This document shows, piece by piece, positions 51,624 to 59,628 of a stretch of DNA of 64,000 nucleotides (positions within the stretch are counted from its first letter, which is position 1; the number at the start of each line of letters is the position of its first letter). The DNA comes from Fictibacillus nanhaiensis. Lineage in GTDB: Bacteria > Bacillota > Bacilli > Bacillales > Fictibacillaceae. The position numbers were made by a program, and so were the translations under genes. The stretch spans positions 930,001 through 994,000 of the forward strand of contig JAEACG010000001.1 of the NCBI GenBank assembly GCA_016401345.1. The letters run 5' to 3'. The notes beneath the pieces are model-generated. The model made no database searches. It saw only the letters and a list, made by a program, of their open reading frames with translations, and had not been told where the DNA came from.

Positions 51624-52898
51624 TTAATTTGCGATTCTATTCTTTTCTTCGTTCGCGATGAACGCCTCTGGATAACCGTAGTTTCCGTGTTCACTAACAT
51701 CCAGACCGATAATTTCTTCTTCTTCAGAAACTCGAAGACCTTTCATGACTTTTTTCATAGCGTATAAAAGAACGAAGGAAACAACAAATGCGTATAACGC
51801 TGACACAGACACACCCATCGCTTGAACGCCAAGCTGAGAAAATCCACCGCCATAGAACAATCCGGGCTTCCCTACTGTAGCAAGTTCTGGCGTAGCGAAT
51901 AACCCTGTAGATAACGTCCCCCATACTCCAGCTGCTCCATGAACGCTCAACGCATAGATCGGATCATCTACTTTTAATCTATCGAAAAATTTAACAGAAT
52001 AGAATACTAAGATTCCTGCAACAAATCCGATCAGAACTGCTGCCCATGTTTCAACGAATGCACAAGAAGCTGTAATCGCAACCAGACCTGCTAACGCACC
52101 GTTTAATATTGTCGGAATGTCCGATTTACCAAGGACCATCCATGAAATAATCAGGGCGGCAACCGCACCTGCCCCAGCAGCAAGATTTGTATTTAACGCA
52201 ACAAATCCAAAGAAACCATCATCAACTACAAAGGTGCTTCCTCCATTAAACCCAAACCATCCTACCCAAAGGACGATAACCCCTAAAGCTGTGTACACCT
52301 GGTTGTGACCGAAAATGTTATTAGATGTACCGTTCTTATTGAACTTTCCGATACGCGGTTTTAAGAGAAGTGTCGCTGCAAAGGCTGCCATCGCACCTGT
52401 TAAGTGAACTACCGTAGACCCTGCAAAATCCTGCTTACCATGTTCTGCCAACCAACCTCCGCCCCAGATCCAGTGAGCAACAACCGGATAGACCACTACA
52501 GAGAAAAGAATAGCAAACACGAGATAGGCTGATAATTTCGCTCGTTCAGCAAATCCTCCGAACGCAATTGTTAAGGAGATTCCTGCAAACGCGAGCTGAA
52601 ACATGAAGAATGCCGCTGTCGAGTAGGCCATTCCTTCAGCTTGATCACCTGAATAGAAAAAATCAGACAACCCGATAAGAAAGTTTGAGTTATCTCCAAA
52701 GATAAATCCATATCCAACTGCCCAGAATACAATTGATGCTAAACCAAACGTAAAGACAGTCTTTCCGGCAATGTGGCCGGCATTTTTCATTCGAGTCGAT
52801 CCCGCTTCAAGTAAGATAAACCCGCCTTGCATTAAAATGACAAGAAGTGCACCTAGCACAAGCCAAACACTGTTTAATGAAAACATGATATCTTCCAT
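51624..52898 (-). CDS. amtB: Ammonium transporter
   Basis: Eleven-helix Amt/Rh channel of 424 residues. The pore and recruitment residues are in the expected order: AFFMFQLAFAGISLTIAFGGFAER, the twin histidines in VVHLTGAMAA (about 168) and ALSVHGAAGVWG (about 316), and ILLEAGSTRMKNAGH near the N-terminus. The C-terminal EEEEIIGLDVSEHGNYGYPE is the cytoplasmic tail that binds GlnK, although no glnK is adjacent. GGGGGCG precedes the ATG. A perfect TnrA box lies at 52963. Confidence 0.95.
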   Translation of the reverse strand: MEDIMFSLNSVWLVLGALLVILMQGGFILLEAGSTRMKNAGHIAGKTVFTFGLASIVFWAVGYGFIFGDNSNFLIGLSDFFYSGDQAEGMAYSTAAFFMFQLAFAGISLTIAFGGFAERAKLSAYLVFAILFSVVVYPVVAHWIWGGGWLAEHGKQDFAGSTVVHLTGAMAAFAATLLLKPRIGKFNKNGTSNNIFGHNQVYTALGVIVLWVGWFGFNGGSTFVVDDGFFGFVALNTNLAAGAGAVAALIISWMVLGKSDIPTILNGALAGLVAITASCAFVETWAAVLIGFVAGILVFYSVKFFDRLKVDDPIYALSVHGAAGVWGTLSTGLFATPELATVGKPGLFYGGGFSQLGVQAMGVSVSALYAFVVSFVLLYAMKKVMKGLRVSEEEEIIGLDVSEHGNYGYPEAFIANEEKNRIAN

Positions 52899-52930
52899 CT
52901 GAACGCCCCCTACTGAACTGTTTCTTTCAT

Positions 52931-52979
52931 TCTATACAGTTCTGGCGCAGATTCTACACCCATGTAAGATTATCTAACA
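52931..52979 (-). promoter_or_regulatory. Perfect TnrA box and -10 of amtB
   Basis: TGTAAGATTATCTAACA (52963-52979) fits the TnrA consensus TGTNANAWWWTMTNACA at all positions. TATAGA (minus strand, 52931-52936) begins 35 bp from its centre, placing the box near -47, and the -35 region is poor, as in TnrA-activated promoters. Confidence 0.85.
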
Positions 52980-53002
52980 TGGTTTTTGAAATGACCAATT
53001 AA

Positions 53003-53043
53003 TAAAAGAAAAAGCAAACCCCACAATGTATAAAGGTTTGCTT
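53003..53043 (-). terminator. Terminator after the symporter gene
   Basis: AAGCAAACC, 14-base loop, GGTTTGCTTTTTC on the minus strand. Its position confirms that the gene originally ended at 53053. Confidence 0.8.
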
Positions 53044-53052
53044 CTCTCACTG

Positions 53053-54035
53053 TTAAACCACTTTAGATGATGTAGTGTGAGTGCTCGTTTGTACGGCATC
53101 ACGTTCCGTTCTCTTTCCCCACCATGTTGCAAGCAATGGTCCTGATATGTTGTGCCACACACTAAAAATTGCACTCGGCACAGCAGACAACGGCGAAAAG
53201 TGAGCCACCGCAAGCGAGCACCTAGACCAGAATTCTGCATTCCGACTTCAATGGAAATGGCCTTTTGATCGGCAAAGTCCAGCTTCAAACCTTTCGCGAT
53301 CATAAAACCGATTAAAAGTCCTAGCACATTGTGAAGAACCACAATGGATAAGATTAATAATCCTGTCTCAGCAATTTGTTTTGCGTTTGCTGCTACAACA
53401 GCTGATGCTACAGCTACGATTCCAACTACTGATACTAGTGGTAGTACAGCCACGCTTTTTTCCACTTGTTTACGGAATAAGAGTTTTACAACTAGACCTA
53501 ATACAATTGGTACGATTACAATTTGAACGATTGATAACAGCAAGCTGCCCGCAGATACTGAAAGCCATTTGCTCGCAAACAGCAGCGTTAGAGCTGGTGT
53601 TAAGATCGGTGCGAGCAGTGTTGCCACAGATGTCACCGCAACCGATAAAGCGGTGTTACCTTTTGCTAGGAAAGTCATCACGTTTGATGCCGTTCCACCA
53701 GGACAGCATCCTACTAAAATAACTCCAACTGCCACTTCTGGCTGTAATTGAAATGCCGTTGCTAGTCCAAACGCAAGAAGCGGCATGATCGTATACTGTG
53801 CTGCCACACCAATAAAAACACTCTTTGGAGCTTGAAACACTGCTTTAAAATCATTCAGCGAAAGGGTTAACCCCATCCCGAACATGATAATTCCTAATAA
53901 TAGAGGAATATAGGGAGCGATCCATGTGAAGCCTTCTGGAATCAAAAATGCTGCAATGGCAAAAAGAATCACCCAAATCGCAAAGGTGTTGCCCGCTGTC
54001 TTACTTACTTTTTCTAAAAATCTCATGGTTGTCAC
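53053..54035 (-). pseudogene. Bile acid:sodium symporter family (YocS-like) gene, frameshifted
   Basis: The first 275 codons encode a BASS-fold transporter: LLLGIIMFGMGLTLSLNDF, VILVGCCPGGTASNVMTFLAKGNTALSVAVTSVATL and [13 protein letters not shown]. At about 53215 the frame is lost. One base on, the expected sequence [35 protein letters not shown] continues to a TAA at 53053-53055, directly before the terminator. A single missing base explains it; the uninterrupted frame instead runs on to 52974 with unrelated residues. This may be a real lesion or a sequencing error. Confidence 0.85.
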
Positions 54036-54099
54036 TCTCCTTTTTAAGAGAGTATAAACGAGTTATCTGAAATTTCAATGGTTATTGATTAAAAATTTA

Positions 54100-54204
54100 G
54101 AATTATGTGATTATATCTGTTTTTTATGTGATGAGGTCTTACTTTTATGTGATCGACTCCATTTTTTATGTGATTCCTTCAAAAATTTATGTGATTATCA
54201 ATTT
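54100..54204. repeat. 21-bp periodic array D (five units, TTTTTATGTGATT core)
   Basis: TGTGA starts at 54106, 54127, 54148, 54169 and 54190, exactly 21 bp apart. The core TTTTATGTGAT is followed by 9-10 variable bases. One plus frame is open through the array (Leu-Cys-Asp every seven codons), without a start site. Confidence 0.9.
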
Positions 54205-54257
54205 TCAGGCTCATCCAACTGAACAAAGCCAGGCGGATACTTCCACCTGACTTTGTT

Positions 54258-55994
54258 TTACAGAGATATTTTTTGTACGAGTTGCCGCTTTTTACTCATT
54301 AATAGTCGTAACTCTTCATCAACCGCTCTGTACTCATCCGTCCCCGTTTTACAAAAACTTATTTTCCCAAGCATTTCTGTAATCTTGTTTTCTACTAAAA
54401 CTAATTCTTCTGTCCACTGTTGAACGCCCTCATTTGTTGATCGTTTAGCCTGTTCTTCATGTTCACTAAGGCCAATCTCTATCCTCTTGAGCTGCTGATT
54501 CTCAATCACTAGCAGTTTATCACACAGCTTTTCAACGAAGAATCTGTCGTGGGAGACGATGATAAGTGTGCCTGAAAACTGTAACAATGTTTCCTCCAAC
54601 TGCTCCAGGCTCGGCAGATCCAAATGGTTTGTGGGTTCATCCAGAATGAGTACATCATATTCCTGCAAAATCATCAGGACCAGCTTAACGCGTGTTCGCT
54701 CTCCTAAACTCAAGTGACGGATTGGCTTCGAAAGTTTTCGGTCCTCGATCCCCATGTTGGCAAAGATTGTTCTTGCCTGCGTCACTTGATGCTTCTCCTC
54801 TAAATCAAAATATTCATACACCGTTTTTTCTTCTGGCAGATCACTCACATCTTGGGATAGATAAGCAATTTTCATCGATTCACTTTTCCAGATGGATCCT
54901 TTCGTTACAGACTCCTCGCCAAGCAACATTTTAATAAATGTTGTCTTCCCCGATCCGTTCGGACCCTGCAACGCTATTCTTTCACCGTGTTTAATGTAAA
55001 AGTGACTTTCTTTAAAGAGGGTTCGATCTCCATATTGTTTCGTTAGACCACGGGCTTCGATGAGTCTTTTTCCTCTCTTTCCAGTGGAATCAAATTGAAA
55101 GAAAACGTCACTTTCTTCTTTGGGCTTATCGATCCCTGTTTTCGAGAGTTCTAGATTCAAGCGCTTTAATTTTGATTTAATTTGATTATCTTTTTTCTTT
55201 GCTTTCATCCGTTCATATTCTTTCAGCCCCATCTGTCTGTTCTCAGCTGCGGTTCCACCCTTACCTGCTTCCCGGTGAGCTTTATCAGACCACGTTTTTA
55301 ACGTGTTCACTTGCTGCTGAATCATGTGTATTTTTCTTTGTTGTTTCTCATAATCTCTTTGTTGTTGTTCAAAACGACGTTGTTTCTCTTTTCTATACGA
55401 TGAATAGTTCCCTTCGTAAATGGTGAGAATGCCGTCTTCCAGTTCAAAAATCTTCTCTACCGTTCTATCAAGAAAATAACGATCGTGAGAGATGATAATG
55501 GCTGCTCCTCTATAGTTTTGAACCTCTTCTGTAAGCCAAGTGATTCCTTGAAGATCTAAATGATTTGTCGGTTCATCTAAAATAAGGAACTCTGGATGAT
55601 TCGCCCATATTTTGGCGATAGATACCTTTAATCGTTCTCCACCACTCAAATGTTGTAATTCACTCTTTTGAAGTAAATGTTTTTGAAGCCCTAACTTCTT
55701 ACTTGTTCGCAGCAAATCTTCACCTGTTTCCATCAACTCCCGTTCAACATCTAACACATAATCTGTTGATTGTGGTAAATACCCCATGTGCAGATTTGCC
55801 GGCCAGGTCGTAATTGATCCATGATCGTGGTTAATACATTTCATAAGGATGTTAACGAGCGTTGTTTTCCCACTGCCATTCCAACCTACTAAACCAATTT
55901 TTTCACCTTGCCTGATATCAAATGAGATATCTTTTAATATTTCTTTATCTCCAAATTTTTTCTGCAATCGTTTAACTTGTAATACAGTCGTCAT
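54258..55994 (-). CDS. ABC-F ribosomal protection ATPase (VmlR/ExpZ-like)
   Basis: 578 residues with two ATPase domains and no membrane segment: Walker A GWNGSGKTT and GPNGSGKTT, signatures LSGGERLKVSIA and LSLGERTRVKLVL, and LILDEPTNHLD twice. The helical linker (about 195-280, RRFEQQQRDYEKQQRKIHM) is the antibiotic-resistance domain region that enters the ribosome; a C-terminal coiled coil follows. Antibiotic-resistance ABC-F proteins displace pleuromutilins, lincosamides and streptogramin A. AGAGGTGAG sets the ATG at 55994. The leader at 56031-56309 has the layout of ribosome-mediated attenuation. Confidence 0.85.
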   Translation of the reverse strand: MTTVLQVKRLQKKFGDKEILKDISFDIRQGEKIGLVGWNGSGKTTLVNILMKCINHDHGSITTWPANLHMGYLPQSTDYVLDVERELMETGEDLLRTSKKLGLQKHLLQKSELQHLSGGERLKVSIAKIWANHPEFLILDEPTNHLDLQGITWLTEEVQNYRGAAIIISHDRYFLDRTVEKIFELEDGILTIYEGNYSSYRKEKQRRFEQQQRDYEKQQRKIHMIQQQVNTLKTWSDKAHREAGKGGTAAENRQMGLKEYERMKAKKKDNQIKSKLKRLNLELSKTGIDKPKEESDVFFQFDSTGKRGKRLIEARGLTKQYGDRTLFKESHFYIKHGERIALQGPNGSGKTTFIKMLLGEESVTKGSIWKSESMKIAYLSQDVSDLPEEKTVYEYFDLEEKHQVTQARTIFANMGIEDRKLSKPIRHLSLGERTRVKLVLMILQEYDVLILDEPTNHLDLPSLEQLEETLLQFSGTLIIVSHDRFFVEKLCDKLLVIENQQLKRIEIGLSEHEEQAKRSTNEGVQQWTEELVLVENKITEMLGKISFCKTGTDEYRAVDEELRLLMSKKRQLVQKISL

Positions 55995-56030
55995 GCACTC
56001 ACCTCTTTCTTGTTCGTAAAGGAGGCTCGC

Positions 56031-56061
56031 AAAAAAACCTCCCTGGAGACCCAGAGAGGTT
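56031..56061 (-). terminator. Attenuator terminator in the ABC-F leader
   Basis: AACCTC.CTGG, GTCT, CCAG.GAGGTT then seven T on the minus strand, 35 bp before the ABC-F start. Its 3' arm contains TCTCCAGG, which can pair with CCTGGAGA just downstream of the leader peptide frame (near 56186) to form a competing antiterminator. Confidence 0.75.
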
Positions 56062-56203
56062 GGTGAGTTCGCACAAATATGGTAATAACACGTATCCAAA
56101 GAAACACAAGAACATCATGTTCTTTGTGTGAAATCATAAGGGATATTTACGTGTATACGCAAAATGGGCAGACTTATCCTATTCTCCAGGTCTCAATATT
56201 GAG

Positions 56204-56233
56204 TTAGCCTAAGAAAATAAGAGTTTTCCACAT
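56204..56233 (-). CDS. Putative leader peptide MWKTLIFLG
   Basis: A nine-codon frame in the ABC-F leader, about 45 bp after the transcription start. AAAGGAACGG is 10-14 nt upstream, a longish spacing. Short hydrophobic leader peptides are the sensing element in antibiotic-induced ABC-F genes, where a stalled ribosome on the leader lets the antiterminator form. Confidence 0.5.
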   Translation of the reverse strand: MWKTLIFLG

Positions 56234-56280
56234 CAGCGTAGTACCGTTCCTTTCCAAAATGACTTCTACTTACAATTGTT

Positions 56281-56309
56281 AGTATATGGTCGTAAACATT
56301 AAATGTCAA
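56281..56309 (-). promoter_or_regulatory. SigA promoter of the ABC-F gene
   Basis: TTGACA (56304-56309 on the minus strand), 17 bp, TATACT (56281-56286). The leader to the ATG at 55994 is about 280 nt. Confidence 0.8.
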
Positions 56310-56335
56310 CGCATGCATCAAACTGTTCTAAAAGA

Positions 56336-56369
56336 CAAAAGGAAGAAGCCTTCTGCCTCTTCCTTTCAT
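56336..56369 (-). terminator. Terminator after the M14 peptidase gene
   Basis: AAAGGAAGA.GC and GC.TCTTCCTTT arms before TTGTCTTTT, directly after the stop at 56373. Confidence 0.75.
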
Positions 56370-56372
56370 ACA

Positions 56373-58766
56373 TTATTTAATAAAGAAAGTTTTCGTGTTG
56401 TACTTCTTATTGTTTCCTGGTTCGTATCGATTCTCTACGTTTTTGCTCGCATCGACTGAGAACCAGTTTAACGTTGTCGTCTTTTCAAACGTTAATGTTT
56501 CCGGTCCTTCACGTGTACCGCTCAACTGCAATTTTTGAGAATCAAACGTTGGGCGGCTGCCATCTAACGTGTAATAAATCGTAGCGGGCTCACTCGTTTT
56601 GAAGCTGACTTCAACTTTATCTTCGTGCCTTCCGCCATTTGGTGTGACACTCGATTTTGGCGCTTTTTTATCTTTAGAATATTGATACGCCACATCAATA
56701 AGTCCTAGTAATCCATTTGAGAACTCCATGGCTTCTTCATGCCCTTCTACAAACGGTGGCTGAAAACCAACCAGTTCCCAACGTTTTGTTTCTTTGTTCC
56801 AAAGATCGGCCCCTACTTCAAAGTTCCAAGCGTAGATTCCTTTTTCATACCAGAGGTGATCTGCTGAGTTTCCTGCAGCAGAATAAAGTACGTCTGGAAT
56901 TGGCCCTGTTCGACTCGGTAAAATAACCGTTCCACGATGCTTTTTGATCTCTTTTAATATATGGTCAGATGCTTGCCAATAATAAGCTTCTTCCCCAGCA
57001 GACGGGCGAGGCAATGTTTCACGTTCTGGCGTATACGCACCTGGTGACCACATGAAATAACCACCATAGCTATGAATGTTCATTGCAAATCTAATGTTTG
57101 GATTCTCATCCGTTAACCAAACTAGATTTCGGCTTTCAGGTTCAGAATGCTCGCTAGGTCCCGCATATGTGCCACTTAAACAATTCGTTGTTGATGCTCC
57201 AACATACCCATCAAATGCAGAACCCACATCATGGTTACGATTCAAATCAACGCCCCATGAATTGCGATAACCATTATCAGACTGATGAGGTGAGCAATGG
57301 TTCGTCATGTTTTTACGTTGTGAATTAAAGTCATAGAAACTATAGTGCCCTCCATCAGGATTCATGGACGGAATAATAAAGATATCAAGATTATCAACAA
57401 GTTTCTTTGTCTCTTTATCATGCGAATAATTTCGTAAAAGTCGTTCAGCGGTTTCAACGGAAACTAGCGGTGTTACCCATTCACGAGCATGTTCTTGTGA
57501 GTAACCGAGTACACCAGGCTTAGTACCATCTCGGTGCTTTCCGATCCGAATCGCTTTAACAGTAAAAGGATCACGCGATACGGTGGCAGGTGCTTTTAAG
57601 TTATCCGAAAGGTTAGATATAGCAGGTTCAACAATTCCGTTACCTGTATTTCCACGGTAAGTCGTAGCAGAGACAAGATTACTCGCTTCTGCATTCAGAA
57701 GATCTACAACTTCCTTAGCCGTACTTTTTGCGTTACCTGCGGCATCTGTCGCTAGCGTAACGATGATTTTGTTCCCGCTTGTTCCAACAGAAAGAGGAGC
57801 ACCTGCAGCTGATGCCTTTTTCAATTCAATGCTGATTGCATTTCCGCCTTCATGTCCCCAGTCTCTAGACGTCACAACAACAGCTGTGTTCTGCATCGCT
57901 CCTAGAGTCGCTTGTGCTTGTCTGCGATATCCGTTCGTCTTGTTCGGCATCTCCACAATTTCAGCAAGCTCTGGGTATTCTTTTACTAAGTTCTCAATTC
58001 TCGCGTTAATTTCTGTTGGATCCATATAATGGTCAACAAAGTTTTTTACATAATGTTTTCCAGGCTTGTCCGGCTTTCCTTCACCAAGCCATTCGGTTAC
58101 TTTAGATGTGGCTGATCCTCCTAATGAGCTTTCAATTGTTATGTCTTTCGGTATCGCTGTTACTGGCAGCATAAAGGAATGATAGAGGTACTCTCCAGCA
58201 TCCTGAATCTGTTGCAGTGTTGTGGTTTTCTCTTCTCCATTTTCTGTCCATTTAGCAGTAAGGATTGTGCTCGAAACAGCACCAGATGTGGATTTTGCTT
58301 CAACATAAAGGAAAGTGTCCGATTGATTCGTGAAGTGGTTTGCTCTCAGGATCGTTACTGTTTCTTCAGCAGCTGTTAGCTTTTGTTCTTGCTTAACTGC
58401 CATTCTTCTTTCTGAGGCACGCTGGTTGAGTTGGTTTTCAGTAATCAGCGTTTCTTTTACGTTAATTCCATAGAGCTTCAGCATCGCAACTTCAGATGGT
58501 GTTACGACCGCATCTACTTCAATTTGTCCATTATGAACGTGCATCCTGTGTGTCAGATCGATACCAAGTTCTTCAATCTTCCTCATCGCTTCCTTCGTGT
58601 TAGGAACAGCAAGCTGAACGAGAGAAACAGATTCTTCTGGCTGTATTTTAAGGGATGAAGCTTCAGCAACCGGTGGCGCTATACCTGAATCCATTGTTGA
58701 AAAAGTAATCCCTGCAACAGTTGATAATACAAGTGCAGAAGATAGCCATCTCTTATTTCTTTTCAT
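56373..58766 (-). CDS. Secreted M14 family zinc carboxypeptidase with C-terminal chitobiase-like domain
   Basis: 797 residues. Signal peptide 1-36 (ends VAEAS), an N-terminal prodomain-like part, then the catalytic domain with zinc ligands in HARE (about 426-429) and NIHSYGG, substrate residues in GVDLNRNHD and the catalytic Glu in WNFEVGADLW. An insertion of about 100 residues (TAVVVTSRDWGHEGGNAISI onward) splits the domain ahead of the HARE motif. The C-terminal part (about 700-790, TIYYTLDGSRPTF) is a chitobiase/beta-hexosaminidase C-terminal-like fold. ATAGGAGGTG sets the ATG at 58766. Confidence 0.85.
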   Translation of the reverse strand: MKRNKRWLSSALVLSTVAGITFSTMDSGIAPPVAEASSLKIQPEESVSLVQLAVPNTKEAMRKIEELGIDLTHRMHVHNGQIEVDAVVTPSEVAMLKLYGINVKETLITENQLNQRASERRMAVKQEQKLTAAEETVTILRANHFTNQSDTFLYVEAKSTSGAVSSTILTAKWTENGEEKTTTLQQIQDAGEYLYHSFMLPVTAIPKDITIESSLGGSATSKVTEWLGEGKPDKPGKHYVKNFVDHYMDPTEINARIENLVKEYPELAEIVEMPNKTNGYRRQAQATLGAMQNTAVVVTSRDWGHEGGNAISIELKKASAAGAPLSVGTSGNKIIVTLATDAAGNAKSTAKEVVDLLNAEASNLVSATTYRGNTGNGIVEPAISNLSDNLKAPATVSRDPFTVKAIRIGKHRDGTKPGVLGYSQEHAREWVTPLVSVETAERLLRNYSHDKETKKLVDNLDIFIIPSMNPDGGHYSFYDFNSQRKNMTNHCSPHQSDNGYRNSWGVDLNRNHDVGSAFDGYVGASTTNCLSGTYAGPSEHSEPESRNLVWLTDENPNIRFAMNIHSYGGYFMWSPGAYTPERETLPRPSAGEEAYYWQASDHILKEIKKHRGTVILPSRTGPIPDVLYSAAGNSADHLWYEKGIYAWNFEVGADLWNKETKRWELVGFQPPFVEGHEEAMEFSNGLLGLIDVAYQYSKDKKAPKSSVTPNGGRHEDKVEVSFKTSEPATIYYTLDGSRPTFDSQKLQLSGTREGPETLTFEKTTTLNWFSVDASKNVENRYEPGNNKKYNTKTFFIK

Positions 58767-58962
58767 AACAAGCACACCTCCTATGTATATATAAGGTAAG
58801 TGTAACTTTATTATCAGAAAATTCAATCATACTTAAGGATGTACAAAGAGAGTTAAAAAGCCCATCATAATAACTACGAAATTTGTAAAAATAATTAATA
58901 AAAGGTAAATTTAGTAATTTAGGAGTGGGTAGAAGATCTTATCTCGATACGTTTATCAAGTT

Positions 58963-59538
58963 TTAAAGGCTATGCTTCATTTCAAACTCTTCTTTTAAGA
59001 CAGCGTACATCTTTAGATCTCGATGCTCTCCTTTTGTAAACATCGCTTTTCTTAACGTACCTTCATATTTCATCCCTAGCTTTTTCATAACCCCTTCAGA
59101 TCTACCGTTCTCTATAAAACATCTTGCCTGAATTCGTACTAAATTCATGTTTTTAAAACCGTAATTCAGAAGCTCCTTACCTGCTTCAGTCGTAATGCCC
59201 TGACCCCAATAGTTCTTCGCGATCACATAACCGATCTCAGCAGTTTTATGATTGATCTGCCATGAGACAAAGTCGATCGTACCAATCAGTTGGTTGGTTT
59301 CTTTTAAAACAATTCCCCAAGGGGCTAAATCAGCACTTTCATATCTTCTTAACACGAAACCGATGAATTCCATCGTATCCTCTATTGTTTTGTGAGCATC
59401 CCAAGTAACATAGCGTGAAACCTCTGCATCCGATCCATACTGAAACATATCTTGTGCATCCCCTACTGTAATTTTTCTTAAAAGAAGACGCTCTGTTTCT
59501 AATGTTGGTAAGTTCGTAAAAATATCTTTGATTTCCAA
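58963..59538 (-). CDS. GNAT acetyltransferase, RimJ/RimL type
   Basis: 191 residues, with the N-terminal TERLLLRKITVGDAQDMFQYGSD and acetyl-CoA motif YVIAKNYWGQGITTEAGKELLNYGF (about 107-131), then RCFIENGRSEGVMKKLGMKYEGTLR, the signature of the RimJ/RimL protein acetyltransferases. Substrate unknown. GGAGGAG precedes the ATG. Confidence 0.85.
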   Translation of the reverse strand: MEIKDIFTNLPTLETERLLLRKITVGDAQDMFQYGSDAEVSRYVTWDAHKTIEDTMEFIGFVLRRYESADLAPWGIVLKETNQLIGTIDFVSWQINHKTAEIGYVIAKNYWGQGITTEAGKELLNYGFKNMNLVRIQARCFIENGRSEGVMKKLGMKYEGTLRKAMFTKGEHRDLKMYAVLKEEFEMKHSL

Positions 59539-59628
59539 GATAAACTCCTCCTAACTTTATTGTATACTTAATTTAAAAAAAGGAAAAATATGGACTTTCG
59601 TCGAATTTTGGAATAAGGGGGAAATAAA

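Noticed and set aside
52974-53052. C-terminal extension of the symporter reading frame
   Set aside because: It results from the frameshift at about 53215; the expected C-terminus, stop at 53053 and terminator are all in the other frame.
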